Positions 41,289 to 50,285 of a stretch of DNA of 64,000 nt are shown one piece after another. Each line of letters starts with the position of its first letter. Within the stretch, counting starts at the first letter, position 1. Origin of the DNA: Acetobacteraceae bacterium (GTDB lineage: Bacteria; Pseudomonadota; Alphaproteobacteria; Acetobacterales; Acetobacteraceae); assembly GCA_947455205.1 (NCBI GenBank), contig CANGNF010000001.1, forward strand, positions 62,001-126,000, written 5' to 3'. The notes under the pieces were generated by a model, which worked only from the letters and a program-made list of their open reading frames with translations, made no database searches and had not been told where the DNA came from. A program made the position numbers and the translations under genes.

Positions 41289-42121
41289 GGCTTCTTCCCC
41301 TTGGTCGCGCGCGGCTTCTTGCCGGTGAAGAAGCCGATGACGTGCTGCGCCGCCTCGGTGGTCTCCTCCAGCACCAAGTGGCCGGCATCCGGCAGCACCG
41401 CCAGCCGGGCATCGGGCAGGGCGGCCAGCCAGCGTTGCGCGTGGGCCAGCGGGCGCAGGCGGTCATGCTCGCCCCAGACCAGTTGCACCGGCATCCGCAG
41501 TCGGTGCAGCCAGCGTTCCAGCTTGGGGTTGCCGCTGGGCTTTTCCCACACCACGCGGGCGATGGCGGTCTGCTCGCGGTAGCGCAGCGTCAGGAACTCG
41601 ATGTCGTGGCCCGCGGGCATGAAGGGCTTCAGCTTCTCCGGGTGGTGCATCAGCAGCCCCGGCACGTCGCGCGGATGCGCGGAGAGCAGGTCGCCCGAGG
41701 GCGGGTCGCGCACCACCAGCCCGGCAGGGCCGATCAGCGCCAGCTTGGCCACGCGCTCCGGCTGGAGGATCGCGGTCTCCGCCGCCATCCAGCCTCCGAA
41801 GGAATAGCCGGCCAGGTGGATCTGGCCGAGGCCGAGCGCGTCGAACAGGTCCAGGCAGTGCAGCGCGTAGTCGCCGATGCAGTCGATGCGCTTGTCGTCG
41901 TCGCTTTCGCCGAAGCCGGGGTGGTAGGGGATGATGACGCGATGCGTCTTCGCCCAGTCCTGCGCGAAGCTGAAGCCGGTGAAGGTGCCGGCGCCATGCA
42001 GGAAGACCAGCGGCGTGCCCTCGCCCTTGGTATGCACCACGGTGCGGATGCCGCCGAGCGTGAGCTCATGCCGCTCGAACCCCGCCATGGTTGCCCTGGC
42101 TTTTTCCAGTGTCGCGCTCAT
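41285..42121 (-). CDS. Alpha/beta hydrolase
   Basis: This 278-aa serine hydrolase has an oxyanion loop LHGAGT at 41-46, a nucleophile elbow GYSFGG with Ser107, an acid in WGEHDRL, and a catalytic His in LPDAGHLVLEE. C-terminal lysines (KKPRATKGKKP) form a basic tail. It resembles C-C bond or ester hydrolases; a RutD-like role (aminoacrylate hydrolysis) is possible given rutA nearby but not supported by any specific motif. It is first in a minus-strand pair with the SBP gene and divergent from the LLM gene at 42213. Confidence 0.9.
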   Translation of the reverse strand: MSATLEKARATMAGFERHELTLGGIRTVVHTKGEGTPLVFLHGAGTFTGFSFAQDWAKTHRVIIPYHPGFGESDDDKRIDCIGDYALHCLDLFDALGLGQIHLAGYSFGGWMAAETAILQPERVAKLALIGPAGLVVRDPPSGDLLSAHPRDVPGLLMHHPEKLKPFMPAGHDIEFLTLRYREQTAIARVVWEKPSGNPKLERWLHRLRMPVQLVWGEHDRLRPLAHAQRWLAALPDARLAVLPDAGHLVLEETTEAAQHVIGFFTGKKPRATKGKKP

Positions 42122-42212
42122 TCGCCATCCCCCGCAGCGGGTGCAAGTATTCGCTGGCCGGGGCGCCGGGGTCCAGGGTTAAGATGGCGCGTCCGCCGCG
42201 GAGGGAAACAGC

Positions 42213-43394
42213 ATGGCCATTCTGCCGAATACCGAGTTCTTCGCCTGGCATTTCATGCCGTATTCCAAGCTGCCGGAGAACGTGGCGGACTACGAGAGCC
42301 TGTGGGTCGACTTCCCGAACAAGCTGTTCGATCCGAAGGAAGGCAACGCGCTGTACAAGCGCTACCTGGACGAGCTGGTGATGGCCGAGAAGCTCGGCTT
42401 CGACGGCCTCTGCGTGAACGAGCACCATGCCACCGCCTACAGCATGATGCCGGTCCCAAGCATCATCGCCGCCGCGCTGATCCCGCAGACCACGCGCGCC
42501 AAGATCTGCGTCATGGGCACGCCGCCGGGGCTGGACTATCCGCATCGGCTGGCCGCCAGCTACGCCATGCTGGATGTGATGAGCGGCGGACGGCTGGAAG
42601 TGGCCTTCCCGCTGGGCACGCCGATGGAATACTGGGCCGGCACCGCCAACCCGGTGACGGCGCGGGAACGCTTCCAGGAGGCGCTGGACGTGATCCTGCG
42701 CGCCTGGACCGAGGACGGGCCGCTGCGGCATGAGGGGCGGTTCTTCAACTACCGCTTCCTGAACCTGTGGCCGAAGCCGATGCAGCAACCGCATCCGCCG
42801 GTCTACCTGGTGGGCTCCGGCAGTCCGGAGACGATCGAGTTGGCGGCCGAGCGCGGGCTTGGCTATTCCAGCACCTTCAGCCCCATCGCCAACCAGCTGG
42901 CGGCGCAGGCGCGGCTGCGGGAACGCGCGGCGGTGCATGGCCACACCATCAGGCCGGACCAGCTGCCGATGGTGTGCATGGCCTATGTCGGCGAGACCGA
43001 CGAGGAAGCCATGGCGGAGATGCTGCCGCACGTGAAGTTCTTCTTCAACACGCTGACCCGCGCCGGGCGCTTCATCGACGCGCCTGGCTACCTCTCGCTG
43101 GAGGAGTTCAAGCGGCGCAACGGCAAGATGCTGCCGGACCTGCACGGCAAATTCGACTGGGAGGCGATGCAGGCGAACTTCCGCGTCGTCGCCGGCAGCG
43201 CCAAGACGGTGGCGGATACGGTGGAGCGCTGGGCCGAGGAAGCCGGCAGCAGCCGAGTCATCTTCCAGATCCATCGCGGCGACATGCCGCAGTGGAAGGT
43301 GGTGAAGACCATCTCGGCCCTGGCGCAGGAGGTGATTCCGGAGTTGAAGCGGCGGCGCGATGCCGGGGTGCCGATGCGGGCGGCCGCCGAGTGA
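42213..43394 (+). CDS. LLM class flavin-dependent monooxygenase
   Basis: This 393-aa luciferase-like TIM barrel contains FDGLCVNEHHATAYSMMP (the NEHH segment near residue 70), DVMSGGRLEVAFPLGTPMEY and VYLVGSGSPETIELAAERG, typical of the bacterial luciferase family. It differs from the RutA-like protein at 38490. It needs a reduced flavin partner that is not encoded nearby. The stop overlaps the GTG start of the DUF1028 gene (GTGA), so the two are coupled. The substrate is unknown, perhaps an N- or S-containing small molecule. Confidence 0.92.
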   Translation: MAILPNTEFFAWHFMPYSKLPENVADYESLWVDFPNKLFDPKEGNALYKRYLDELVMAEKLGFDGLCVNEHHATAYSMMPVPSIIAAALIPQTTRAKICVMGTPPGLDYPHRLAASYAMLDVMSGGRLEVAFPLGTPMEYWAGTANPVTARERFQEALDVILRAWTEDGPLRHEGRFFNYRFLNLWPKPMQQPHPPVYLVGSGSPETIELAAERGLGYSSTFSPIANQLAAQARLRERAAVHGHTIRPDQLPMVCMAYVGETDEEAMAEMLPHVKFFFNTLTRAGRFIDAPGYLSLEEFKRRNGKMLPDLHGKFDWEAMQANFRVVAGSAKTVADTVERWAEEAGSSRVIFQIHRGDMPQWKVVKTISALAQEVIPELKRRRDAGVPMRAAAE

Positions 43395-44041
43395 CCTTCT
43401 CCCTCATCGGGCGCTGCGCCCGCACCGGGCAGTTCGGCGCCGCCGTCACCACATCTTCAATCGCGGTGGGCAGCCGCGTGCCGTTCTGTGCGCCGGGCGT
43501 GGGCGCGGTGCTGACCCAGCACCGGACCGACCCGCGCCTGGGGCCGCGCGGGCTGGCGCTGCTGCGCTCCGGCTGCTCGGCGGAACAGGCCTTGGCGGCG
43601 ATGGTCGCGAGCACGCCGGACCATCAATGGCGCCAGTTGGCGGTGCTGGATGCGCAGGGGCGCACCGCGCATTTCCATGGCGCCCGGGTGAAGCCGAGCC
43701 TGGAGGCGGCGCATGGCACGGACGTGCTGGCGCTGGGCAACATATTGGCCAATGACCTCGTGCCCCAGGCGATGCGCGACGCCTTCCTGGCTGCCGAGGC
43801 CGAGCCGCTGGCCGAGCGGCTGATGCGCGGGCTGGAGGCCGGGCTTGAAGCGGGCGGCGAGCCGAACCCGGTGGTCTCGGCGGTGCTGCTGGTGGTGGAG
43901 CGCGAGGACTTCCCGCTGGTGGATCTGCGGGTGGACCTGCACCCCACGGCGGTGGCCGAGCTGCGCCGGATCTGGGACGCCTACCGGCCTTCGGTCGAGG
44001 AGTTCGTGGTGCGGGCGGTGAACCCGGACGCGGCGAAGTAG
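43391..44041 (+). CDS. DUF1028 family protein (Ntn-hydrolase-like)
   Basis: This 216-aa protein begins MTFSLIGRCARTGQFGAAVTTSSIAVGSRVPF and continues GVGAVLTQHRTDPRLGPRGLALL, then GNILANDLVPQAM, the exact order of DUF1028. Related proteins have an Ntn-hydrolase-like fold and often sit with amidohydrolases or peptide-uptake genes, but no activity is established. The GTG start overlaps the LLM monooxygenase stop. It is convergent with the D-aminoacylase gene, so all may serve amide/peptide breakdown. Confidence 0.92.
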   Translation: MTFSLIGRCARTGQFGAAVTTSSIAVGSRVPFCAPGVGAVLTQHRTDPRLGPRGLALLRSGCSAEQALAAMVASTPDHQWRQLAVLDAQGRTAHFHGARVKPSLEAAHGTDVLALGNILANDLVPQAMRDAFLAAEAEPLAERLMRGLEAGLEAGGEPNPVVSAVLLVVEREDFPLVDLRVDLHPTAVAELRRIWDAYRPSVEEFVVRAVNPDAAK

Positions 44042-44059
44042 CCGCGCCCGGGCCGCGCC

Positions 44060-45775
44060 TTACTGCGCGCGGATCAGCTTGCCCGGGCGGGCGCCAGTCT
44101 CGACGCCGCGCTCGAAGATCGGCACGCCGCTGCACACGGTCATGTCGTAGCCATCCACGTGCTGCACCAGGCGGCGGCCGCCGGCGGGCAGGTCGTAGAT
44201 CATCTCCGGGTGGTGCAGGCGCAGGTGGTTGAAGTCGATGACGTTGACATCGGCCTTCTTGCCCACCTGCAGCCGGCCGCGGTCCGGCATGCCGAAGAAG
44301 TCGGCGGTTTCGCTGGTGCTGCGCTTGACCAGGAACTCCAACGGCAGCTTGTCGCCACGGGTGCGGTCGCGCGCCCAATGGGTCAGCATGAAGCTGGGCA
44401 GCGAGCTGTCGCAGATGACGCCGCAATGCGCGCCGCCATCCGAAAGGCCCAGCACGGTATGCGGGTCGGTGATCATTTCCCGCACCACTTCCAGGTCGCC
44501 ATGGACGTAGTTGGTGACGGGGAAGTAGAGCATCCGCCCGCCATCGCCACCGGTGAAGTAGTCGTAGCAGAACTCGGCCGGGGTCTTGTTGGTCTTGGCG
44601 GCCATCGCCTCGATGCTGCGCTCCGGCGGCGGCTCGTAGTCCGGCGTGTCGCCCAGGATGTACATGCGGTCCCAGCGCGTGGCGATCTGGCGGGACAGCG
44701 GCGGCAGCACGTCCATCAGGCGCGCGGAGGCTTCCTCGCGCAGGATCGCCTCGCGTACTTCCGGCTTGCGGAGTTCGGCCAGTTGCTCGGCCGGGGAGAG
44801 GTGCGCCAGCGCCGCATAGCCTTCCCGCAGGGCAAACGGGTTCAGCGAGGTGGTCAGGCCGAGGATCAGCCCCACGGTGCGGCCGGCCACCTGGGCGGCC
44901 AGCGGAATGCCCTGGGCGCGGGCGGTGCGGACGCCGTCCATCAGGCGGCGCCAGCGGGCCGGGTCGTAGCTGCGGTCGGTCAGCAGGAACCACATCGGCC
45001 GCTTGGTGGTGCGGGCAATCTCGGTCATCCACTTGAACTCGGCGGCCTCGTCGTCGAAGTCGCTGAGCATGCCGAAGGTGCCGCGCCCGGCGCGGGCCAT
45101 GCCGCGGCCGATCTCCAGCAACTCGATCTCCTCGGCGTAGCGGCCGGGCACCAGCTGGCCATCCGGGGTCTTGTGCTGGTCGGTGCGTGACGTGGTGAAG
45201 CCGAAGGCGCCGGCGCGCATGGCTTCCTCGGCCAGCTTGGACATCAGCGCGATGTCGTCGGCGTTGGCGTTCTCGCGGTTGATGGCGCGATCACCCATGG
45301 CGTAGACGCGCAGCGGGTGGTGCGCCAGCTGGGCGCCGACATCGATGGTGCGGGGCAGGCGGGCCAGGGCGTCGAGGTATTCGGGGAAGCTCTCCCAGTC
45401 CCACTTCAGGCCCTCGGCGAGCGCGATGCCGGGGATGTCCTCCACGCCTTCCATCAGGTCGATCAGCGCCTTGTGGTGCTGGCGCTTCACCGGCGCGAAG
45501 CCGACGCCGCAATTGCCCATCAGGATGGTGGTCACGCCGTGCCAGCTGGACGGCGCCAGCACCGGGTCCCAGGTGGCCTGGCCGTCGTAATGGGTGTGGA
45601 CATCGACCCAGCCGGGCGTCACCAGGCGGCCATCGGCCTGGACTTCCCGCTTGCCGGGGCCGGCCTTGCCGCCCACCTGGGCCAGGCGGTCGCCATCGAT
45701 GGCGATGTCGCCGGTGAAGGCGGGGGCGCCGGTACCATCGACGATGGTGCCGCCGCGTATGACCAGGTCGTGCAT
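44060..45775 (-). CDS. N-acyl-D-amino-acid deacylase / D-aminoacylase family amidohydrolase
   Basis: This 571-aa amidohydrolase has N-terminal beta-sandwich LVIRGGTIVDGTGAPAFTGDIAIDG, metal histidines in GWVDVHTHYDGQ (His60, His62), GVTTILMGNCGVGFAP (the Cys of D-aminoacylases), and SDGGAHCGVICDSSLP with the catalytic Asp. Family members remove acyl groups from D-amino acids or act on related amides. The length is at the long end (usual 480-580). It is preceded by a 131-bp intergenic region and divergent from the small membrane protein gene. Confidence 0.92.
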   Translation of the reverse strand: MHDLVIRGGTIVDGTGAPAFTGDIAIDGDRLAQVGGKAGPGKREVQADGRLVTPGWVDVHTHYDGQATWDPVLAPSSWHGVTTILMGNCGVGFAPVKRQHHKALIDLMEGVEDIPGIALAEGLKWDWESFPEYLDALARLPRTIDVGAQLAHHPLRVYAMGDRAINRENANADDIALMSKLAEEAMRAGAFGFTTSRTDQHKTPDGQLVPGRYAEEIELLEIGRGMARAGRGTFGMLSDFDDEAAEFKWMTEIARTTKRPMWFLLTDRSYDPARWRRLMDGVRTARAQGIPLAAQVAGRTVGLILGLTTSLNPFALREGYAALAHLSPAEQLAELRKPEVREAILREEASARLMDVLPPLSRQIATRWDRMYILGDTPDYEPPPERSIEAMAAKTNKTPAEFCYDYFTGGDGGRMLYFPVTNYVHGDLEVVREMITDPHTVLGLSDGGAHCGVICDSSLPSFMLTHWARDRTRGDKLPLEFLVKRSTSETADFFGMPDRGRLQVGKKADVNVIDFNHLRLHHPEMIYDLPAGGRRLVQHVDGYDMTVCSGVPIFERGVETGARPGKLIRAQ

Positions 45776-45906
45776 GTTCAGTACATCCTCGGGACTTTGA
45801 TGTGGAGCATGGCCCCGCTGGACCCGCGGTGCAATATTGGCTGTCGGCGTTATGAATCTGGCGACATTCGGTCGTTAGCTTCATGCGGCCAAGCGGAAAG
45901 CCTGCC

Positions 45907-46335
45907 ATGACCCTGACCCAGCTGCTGCCATTTCGAGCCGACAACCTGCGGTCGGCCTGGCTGGCATTGGGTTTCATGGTGCTGCTTGGCGGGCTGATCG
46001 GCGCCGTCGGCTGGGCCACCGGCGTCATCGGCAGCCCGTCGCCGCCGGCCGAGTTCGACGTCTACGTCAACATGGGCAGCCGCGCCGGGACCGAGGCGAT
46101 GGCCCGCGACCTGAACCAGCAGCACCCCGCCGGGACCGACCTGGTGCCGCTGCTGAACCGGCTGGCCCGCGCCGGCTTTGATTGCCGGGCGGATTACCGG
46201 CAGACCAGCAGCTATGCCTGCCTGTACCACCGCATGATGAGCGACCGCCGCGTGGCCCGGGTGGACATGACCATCCTGACCGACGGCATGCGGGTCCGCA
46301 GCATCACCCCGGTGCTGGTGGTCGGCACGCGCTGA
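45907..46335 (+). CDS. Hypothetical membrane-anchored protein
   Basis: This 142-aa protein has one N-terminal membrane helix (LALGFMVLLGGLIGAVGWATGVIG, residues 17-40; shown split as LALGFMVLLGG and LIGAVGWATGVIG). A periplasmic domain follows, with EFDVYVNMGSRAGTEAMARDL, two cysteines (FDCRADYR; SYACLYHRMM) that may form a disulfide, and a terminal RSITPVLVVGTR. No family recognised. The ATG at 45907 is preferred over 45883 because GGAAAG lies 6 nt before it. It is single, upstream of the second MoxR/CoxE module. Confidence 0.7.
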   Translation: MTLTQLLPFRADNLRSAWLALGFMVLLGGLIGAVGWATGVIGSPSPPAEFDVYVNMGSRAGTEAMARDLNQQHPAGTDLVPLLNRLARAGFDCRADYRQTSSYACLYHRMMSDRRVARVDMTILTDGMRVRSITPVLVVGTR

Positions 46336-46404
46336 CCTTCCCCCCTTTCGCTGCCGCGCCCGGCCGGGCACATTGGCGGCGAAGCTTTGGGTGGGAATGG
46401 AAAC

Positions 46405-47373
46405 ATGGACGGCGGTGCGCGCCTCGTTACGAGTATCGAGGCGGTTGAGTCGGGACTGGACGGCTTTGGCTACATCGCCAGCCGGCAGATCGCGACGGCG
46501 GTGTTCCTGGCCCAGCGGTTGAACAAGCCCATCCTGGTGGAAGGGCCTGCCGGTGTCGGCAAGACCGAGCTGGCCAAGGCCGCGGCGCAATGGCTCGGCC
46601 TGCCGCTGATCCGCATGCAGTGCTACGAGGGGCTGGACGAGAGCAAGGCGCTGTACGAGTGGAAGTACGGCAAGCAGCTGCTCTACACGCAAATCCTGAA
46701 GGACAAGCTGGCGCCAATGCTGGGCGACAGCGAGGGGCTGGAAGGCGCGCTGGCCAAGCTGCACGGCGTCGGCGACATCTTCTACTCGGAACAATTCCTG
46801 GAGCCGCGGCCGCTGCTGAAGGCGTTGCAGCAGCCCCACGGTGCCGTGCTGCTGGTGGACGAGGTGGACAAGGCCGACCAGGAATTCGAGGCCTTCCTGC
46901 TGGAGGTGCTGTCCGACTTCCAGGTCAGCATCCCCGAACTCGGCACCATCGTGGCGCCGGTACCGCCGCTGACGATCCTGACCAGCAACAACCTGCGCGA
47001 CCTGGGCGATGCGTTGAAGCGGCGCTGCCTGCACCTGCATATCGGCTTCCCCGAGCCGAAGCTGGAGGCCCGCATCCTGGCGACTCGCGCGCCGGAGGCC
47101 GAGGAAGGCCTGCGCCGGCAGCTGGTTGCCTTCGTGCAGGCGCTGCGCGGGATGGAGCTGAAGAAGCTGCCGAGCGTGTCGGAGACGATCGACTGGGCGC
47201 GGGTGCTGGTGCTGCTGCATGCGCGGGAGCTGGATAGCCAGATCGTGCGCGATACCCTGAACGTGCTGCTGAAGTACGAGGTGGATATCGCCGCGGTGGA
47301 GCCGCAGCTGCTGGCCATGGTGGACAAGGCGAAGAGCGACGCGCTGACGCCCAACTACGGCGTCCCAATGTGA
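46405..47373 (+). CDS. MoxR-family AAA ATPase
   Basis: This 322-aa AAA+ ATPase has Walker A GPAGVGKT (47-54), Walker B VLLVDEVDKAD, sensor 1 ILTSNNLRDLGDAL and arginine finger KRRCLHLHIGFPEP. It is related to CoxD (23864) but clearly different. Such ATPases team with a VWA protein to activate metalloenzymes. It is 10 bp before the coxE-like gene and probably co-transcribed with the DOPA-dioxygenase-like and CaiB genes. The ATG at 46405 is used in preference to a TTG at 46387. Confidence 0.92.
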   Translation: MDGGARLVTSIEAVESGLDGFGYIASRQIATAVFLAQRLNKPILVEGPAGVGKTELAKAAAQWLGLPLIRMQCYEGLDESKALYEWKYGKQLLYTQILKDKLAPMLGDSEGLEGALAKLHGVGDIFYSEQFLEPRPLLKALQQPHGAVLLVDEVDKADQEFEAFLLEVLSDFQVSIPELGTIVAPVPPLTILTSNNLRDLGDALKRRCLHLHIGFPEPKLEARILATRAPEAEEGLRRQLVAFVQALRGMELKKLPSVSETIDWARVLVLLHARELDSQIVRDTLNVLLKYEVDIAAVEPQLLAMVDKAKSDALTPNYGVPM

Positions 47374-47383
47374 GTACAAGGTT

Positions 47384-48736
47384 GTGAGCGACGTCCTGCT
47401 CGACTTCGTGCGGGCGGCGCGGGGCACGGGCATCCGCATCTCCCCGGCCGAGAGCATCGACGCCGTGCAGGCGATGAATGCGCTGGGCTGGGCGGATCGG
47501 GCCGCGCTGCGCGACGGCCTCGGCCTGGTGCTGGCCAAGACGGCGGAGGAGAAGGCCAAGCTGGCCGAATGCTTCGACCTGTTCTTCGCGCGGTCGGATA
47601 TGAAGCGGCCGGAGGCGCCAGAGGCGGAAGCGGCACCGGATGCCGCGCCGGATGCCGAGGCCCCTTCCTGTGCGGCCGGCGAACCACAGGGCGGCGGCGG
47701 CAGCGCCCTCGGCGAGATGCTGCGCGCCGGCGACCTGGCGGAGCTGGCGGCGCGGATGGAGCGCGCGGCCGAGCAGGCCGGCGTGCGCAACATCAGCGTC
47801 TTCACCCAGGTGAACCTCTATGCCCGGCGCATGCTGGAGCAGATGGGCCTGCGCGAGCTGGACCGCGAGATCGCCCGTGGCGGCCCGCAGGCGGCGCAGC
47901 TGCGCCAGGGGCGCGACTGGCTGCGCGGCGAGGCGCGGGCGCTGGTGGAGCGCAACCTGGCGCTCTTCGCGCGGGGCGAGACCGAGAAGTACCGCGAGGA
48001 GATGCTGCGCCGCGCCCGCCTTTCCAGCCTGGATCGGCGGGACGTGGAACGCATGCGCCAACTGGTGCGCGCCATGGCGCGGCGGCTGGCGGCGCGCTAC
48101 GCCCGGCCGCGCAAGCATGCCCGGCGCGGCATGCTGGACGCGCGGCGCACGCTGCGGCGGAACATGCCCTGGGGCGGCATTCCGTTCCGCACCATCTGGA
48201 AAACCCGGAAAATCGAGAAGCCGCGGCTGATGGTGCTGTGCGACGTGTCCGGCAGCGTCGCCGCCGTATCGCAGTTCCTGCTGCTGTTCCTGTGGAGCCT
48301 GAACGAGGCGCTGTCGGGGCTGCGCGCCTTCGCCTTCAGCAACCGCTGCATCGAGGTGACGGAAATCCTGAACCAGTTGCCGATCGAGCAGGCCGGCGCC
48401 GAGATCATGGTGCAGGTCGGCTTCGGCAGCAGTGCCTATGGCGCCAGCCTGGAGGATTTCGACCGGCTGGCGATGCGCGAGCTGAACCACCAGACGACCG
48501 TGCTGATCCTGGGCGACGCGCGCGGCAACCGGACCGAGGCGCGGGCCGACCTGTTGCGCGACATCGCCGACCGCAGCAAGCAGGTGATCTGGCTGAACCC
48601 GGAGCACCCGCTGGCCTGGGGCACCGGCGACAGCGACATGCCGCGCTACCGGCCCTACTGCAAGCTGGCGACGCATTGCGCCACGCTGGACCAGCTGGAA
48701 CGCGTGATCGAGGATTTGCTGAGGGCATCGGCATGA
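47384..48736 (+). CDS. CoxE-like VWA domain protein
   Basis: This 450-aa protein starts with GTG at 47384. The N-terminal part LDFVRAARGTGIRISPAESIDAVQAM is typical for CoxE proteins. The C-terminal VWA domain has MIDAS motif CDVSGSVAAVSQF near residue 285 and WLNPEHPLAWGTGDSDM at the end, a shared CoxE ending. It is the partner of the MoxR ATPase upstream. It has a Glu/Pro-rich acidic linker at about residues 67-100. The stop overlaps the next gene by ATGA. The client enzyme is unknown. Confidence 0.9.
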   Translation: MSDVLLDFVRAARGTGIRISPAESIDAVQAMNALGWADRAALRDGLGLVLAKTAEEKAKLAECFDLFFARSDMKRPEAPEAEAAPDAAPDAEAPSCAAGEPQGGGGSALGEMLRAGDLAELAARMERAAEQAGVRNISVFTQVNLYARRMLEQMGLRELDREIARGGPQAAQLRQGRDWLRGEARALVERNLALFARGETEKYREEMLRRARLSSLDRRDVERMRQLVRAMARRLAARYARPRKHARRGMLDARRTLRRNMPWGGIPFRTIWKTRKIEKPRLMVLCDVSGSVAAVSQFLLLFLWSLNEALSGLRAFAFSNRCIEVTEILNQLPIEQAGAEIMVQVGFGSSAYGASLEDFDRLAMRELNHQTTVLILGDARGNRTEARADLLRDIADRSKQVIWLNPEHPLAWGTGDSDMPRYRPYCKLATHCATLDQLERVIEDLLRASA

Positions 48737-49080
48737 TCGAATTCCCCATCACCGGCTGGCACGCGCATATCTACTACGACGAGAGCAGCAAGCCGCTGGC
48801 GCGGATGATGCGGCAGGAGATCGGGCTGCACTGGCCGCTGGCGCTGCTGGGCCGCATGCACGACGTGCCGGTGGGGCCGCACCCGGCGCCGATGTTCCAG
48901 GTGGCCTTCATGGACAGGCACTTCGCCACGCTGGTGCCCTTCCTGGCGATGCGGCGCGGCTCCATGGTGGTGCTGGTGCACCCGGAGACGGGGCGGCCCA
49001 AGGCCGATCATTCGCGCTTTGCCATGTGGATGGGCGAGGTGCTGCCGCTGAACCTGGACGTGCTGCCGGAGAGCGCGTGA
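48733..49080 (+). CDS. DOPA 4,5-dioxygenase family protein
   Basis: This 115-aa protein has the whole DOPA-dioxygenase-like domain: ITGWHAHIYYDESS, GRMHDVPVGPHPAPMFQVAF, PFLAMRRGSMVVLVHPETG and DHSRFAMWMGEVLPLNLDVL. His residues in WHAHIYY and VGPHP are the likely metal ligands. The family cleaves catechol rings in DOPA-like compounds, but many bacterial members have no known substrate. Overlap ATGA with CoxE and TGATG with CaiB puts it in a maturation/catabolic operon. Confidence 0.88.
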   Translation: MIEFPITGWHAHIYYDESSKPLARMMRQEIGLHWPLALLGRMHDVPVGPHPAPMFQVAFMDRHFATLVPFLAMRRGSMVVLVHPETGRPKADHSRFAMWMGEVLPLNLDVLPESA

Positions 49081-50285
49081 TGGGCCCGCTCCAGGGCATC
49101 AAGGTGCTGGACCTGACGGCGGTGCTGATGGGGCCGTACTGCACGCAGATCCTGGCCGACCACGGCGCCGATGTGGTCAAGGTGGAAGGGCCGGAGGGCG
49201 ACACCACGCGCCAACTACCACCAGGCCACAAGCCGGGCATGGGCGGGCTGTTCCTCAACCTCAATCGCGGCAAGCGCGGGCTGGGGCTGGACCTGAAGCA
49301 GGCCGAGGGCCGTGCCGTGCTGCTGAAGCTGGCCGAGACGGCGGATGTCTTCGTCCACGCGCTGCGGTCCGAGGCGATGCAGCGGCTGGGGCTGACCTAT
49401 GCCGATTTCCGCGCGGTCAATCCGCGGATCATCTACGCCAATGCCTATGGCTTTTCGCGGCGCGGGCCGTATGGCGGGCGCGCGGCCTATGACGACATCA
49501 TCCAGGCGTCGTCCGGCATCGCCGCCATGCAGGGGCGGCTGACGGGGACGCCGGGTTATGTGGCGAATGTGCTGGCCGACAAGGTCAGCGGGCTGACCGT
49601 GCTGTACTCCATCCTCATGGCGCTGCTGCACCGGGAGCGTGGTGGCCAGGGCCAGGAAATCGAGGTCGGCATGTTCGAGACCATGTCCGCCTTCGTGCTG
49701 ACCGAGCACATCAACGGCGCGGTGTTCGAGCCGCCGATGACGCCGCCGGTCTATCCGCGCGTGGTCTCGCCGGACCGCAAGCCCTACCGGACGGCGGATG
49801 GCTACATCGCGCTGCTGATCTACAACGACAAGCAGTTCCGCGCCTTTGCCGAGCTGGCCGGCAACCCCGACTGGACGCAGGACCGGCGCTTCCACGTGCT
49901 GGCCACGCGGGCCAAGGCGATCGACGAGTTCTACGCCAATGTCGGCGCCACGCTGGCCACGCGCGGCAGTGCCTTCTGGCTTGAGGGCTGCGAGCGGCTG
50001 GGCATTCCGGCGGCGAAGATCAACGACACCTCGGACCTGCTGACCGACCCGCATCTGAACGCCATCGGCTTCTGGCGCACGCAGCAGACCAAGGAAGGCC
50101 CGATGCGCTTCCCGGGCATTCCCACCTGGTTCAGCGAGACGCCGCCGGAAATCCGCGAGGCCGGGCCCGGCCTGGGCGAACACAGCGCGGAGTTGCTGCG
50201 CGAAGCCGGCTATGCCGAGGCCGAGATCGACGCCCTGTTCGGCAGTGGCGCCGTCTTCACCACCCCAGGCAGCGCCGCAGCATAA
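49080..50285 (+). CDS. CaiB/BaiF family (class III) CoA-transferase
   Basis: This 401-aa protein has N-terminus LQGIKVLDLTAVLMGPYCTQILADHGADVVKVEGPEG, typical of class III CoA transferases (split: LQGIKVLDLTAVLMGPY, ILADHGADVVKVEGPEG). Asp167 in LADKVSG aligns with the catalytic aspartate, and YDDIIQASSGIAAMQG is the usual conserved segment. It is only distantly similar to the paralogue at 3314. The last 29 bp overlap the convergent FAD monooxygenase gene. It probably activates an acid from aromatic catabolism; substrates are unknown. Confidence 0.92.
   Translation: MGPLQGIKVLDLTAVLMGPYCTQILADHGADVVKVEGPEGDTTRQLPPGHKPGMGGLFLNLNRGKRGLGLDLKQAEGRAVLLKLAETADVFVHALRSEAMQRLGLTYADFRAVNPRIIYANAYGFSRRGPYGGRAAYDDIIQASSGIAAMQGRLTGTPGYVANVLADKVSGLTVLYSILMALLHRERGGQGQEIEVGMFETMSAFVLTEHINGAVFEPPMTPPVYPRVVSPDRKPYRTADGYIALLIYNDKQFRAFAELAGNPDWTQDRRFHVLATRAKAIDEFYANVGATLATRGSAFWLEGCERLGIPAAKINDTSDLLTDPHLNAIGFWRTQQTKEGPMRFPGIPTWFSETPPEIREAGPGLGEHSAELLREAGYAEAEIDALFGSGAVFTTPGSAAA

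Noticed and set aside
41285..42121. Assignment of the hydrolase as RutD
   Set aside because: Only the generic alpha/beta hydrolase motifs are visible; proximity to the RutA-like gene is not enough.
45850..47805. 651-codon minus-strand frame
   Set aside because: Opposes the MoxR and hypothetical genes, which have clear motifs on the plus strand.
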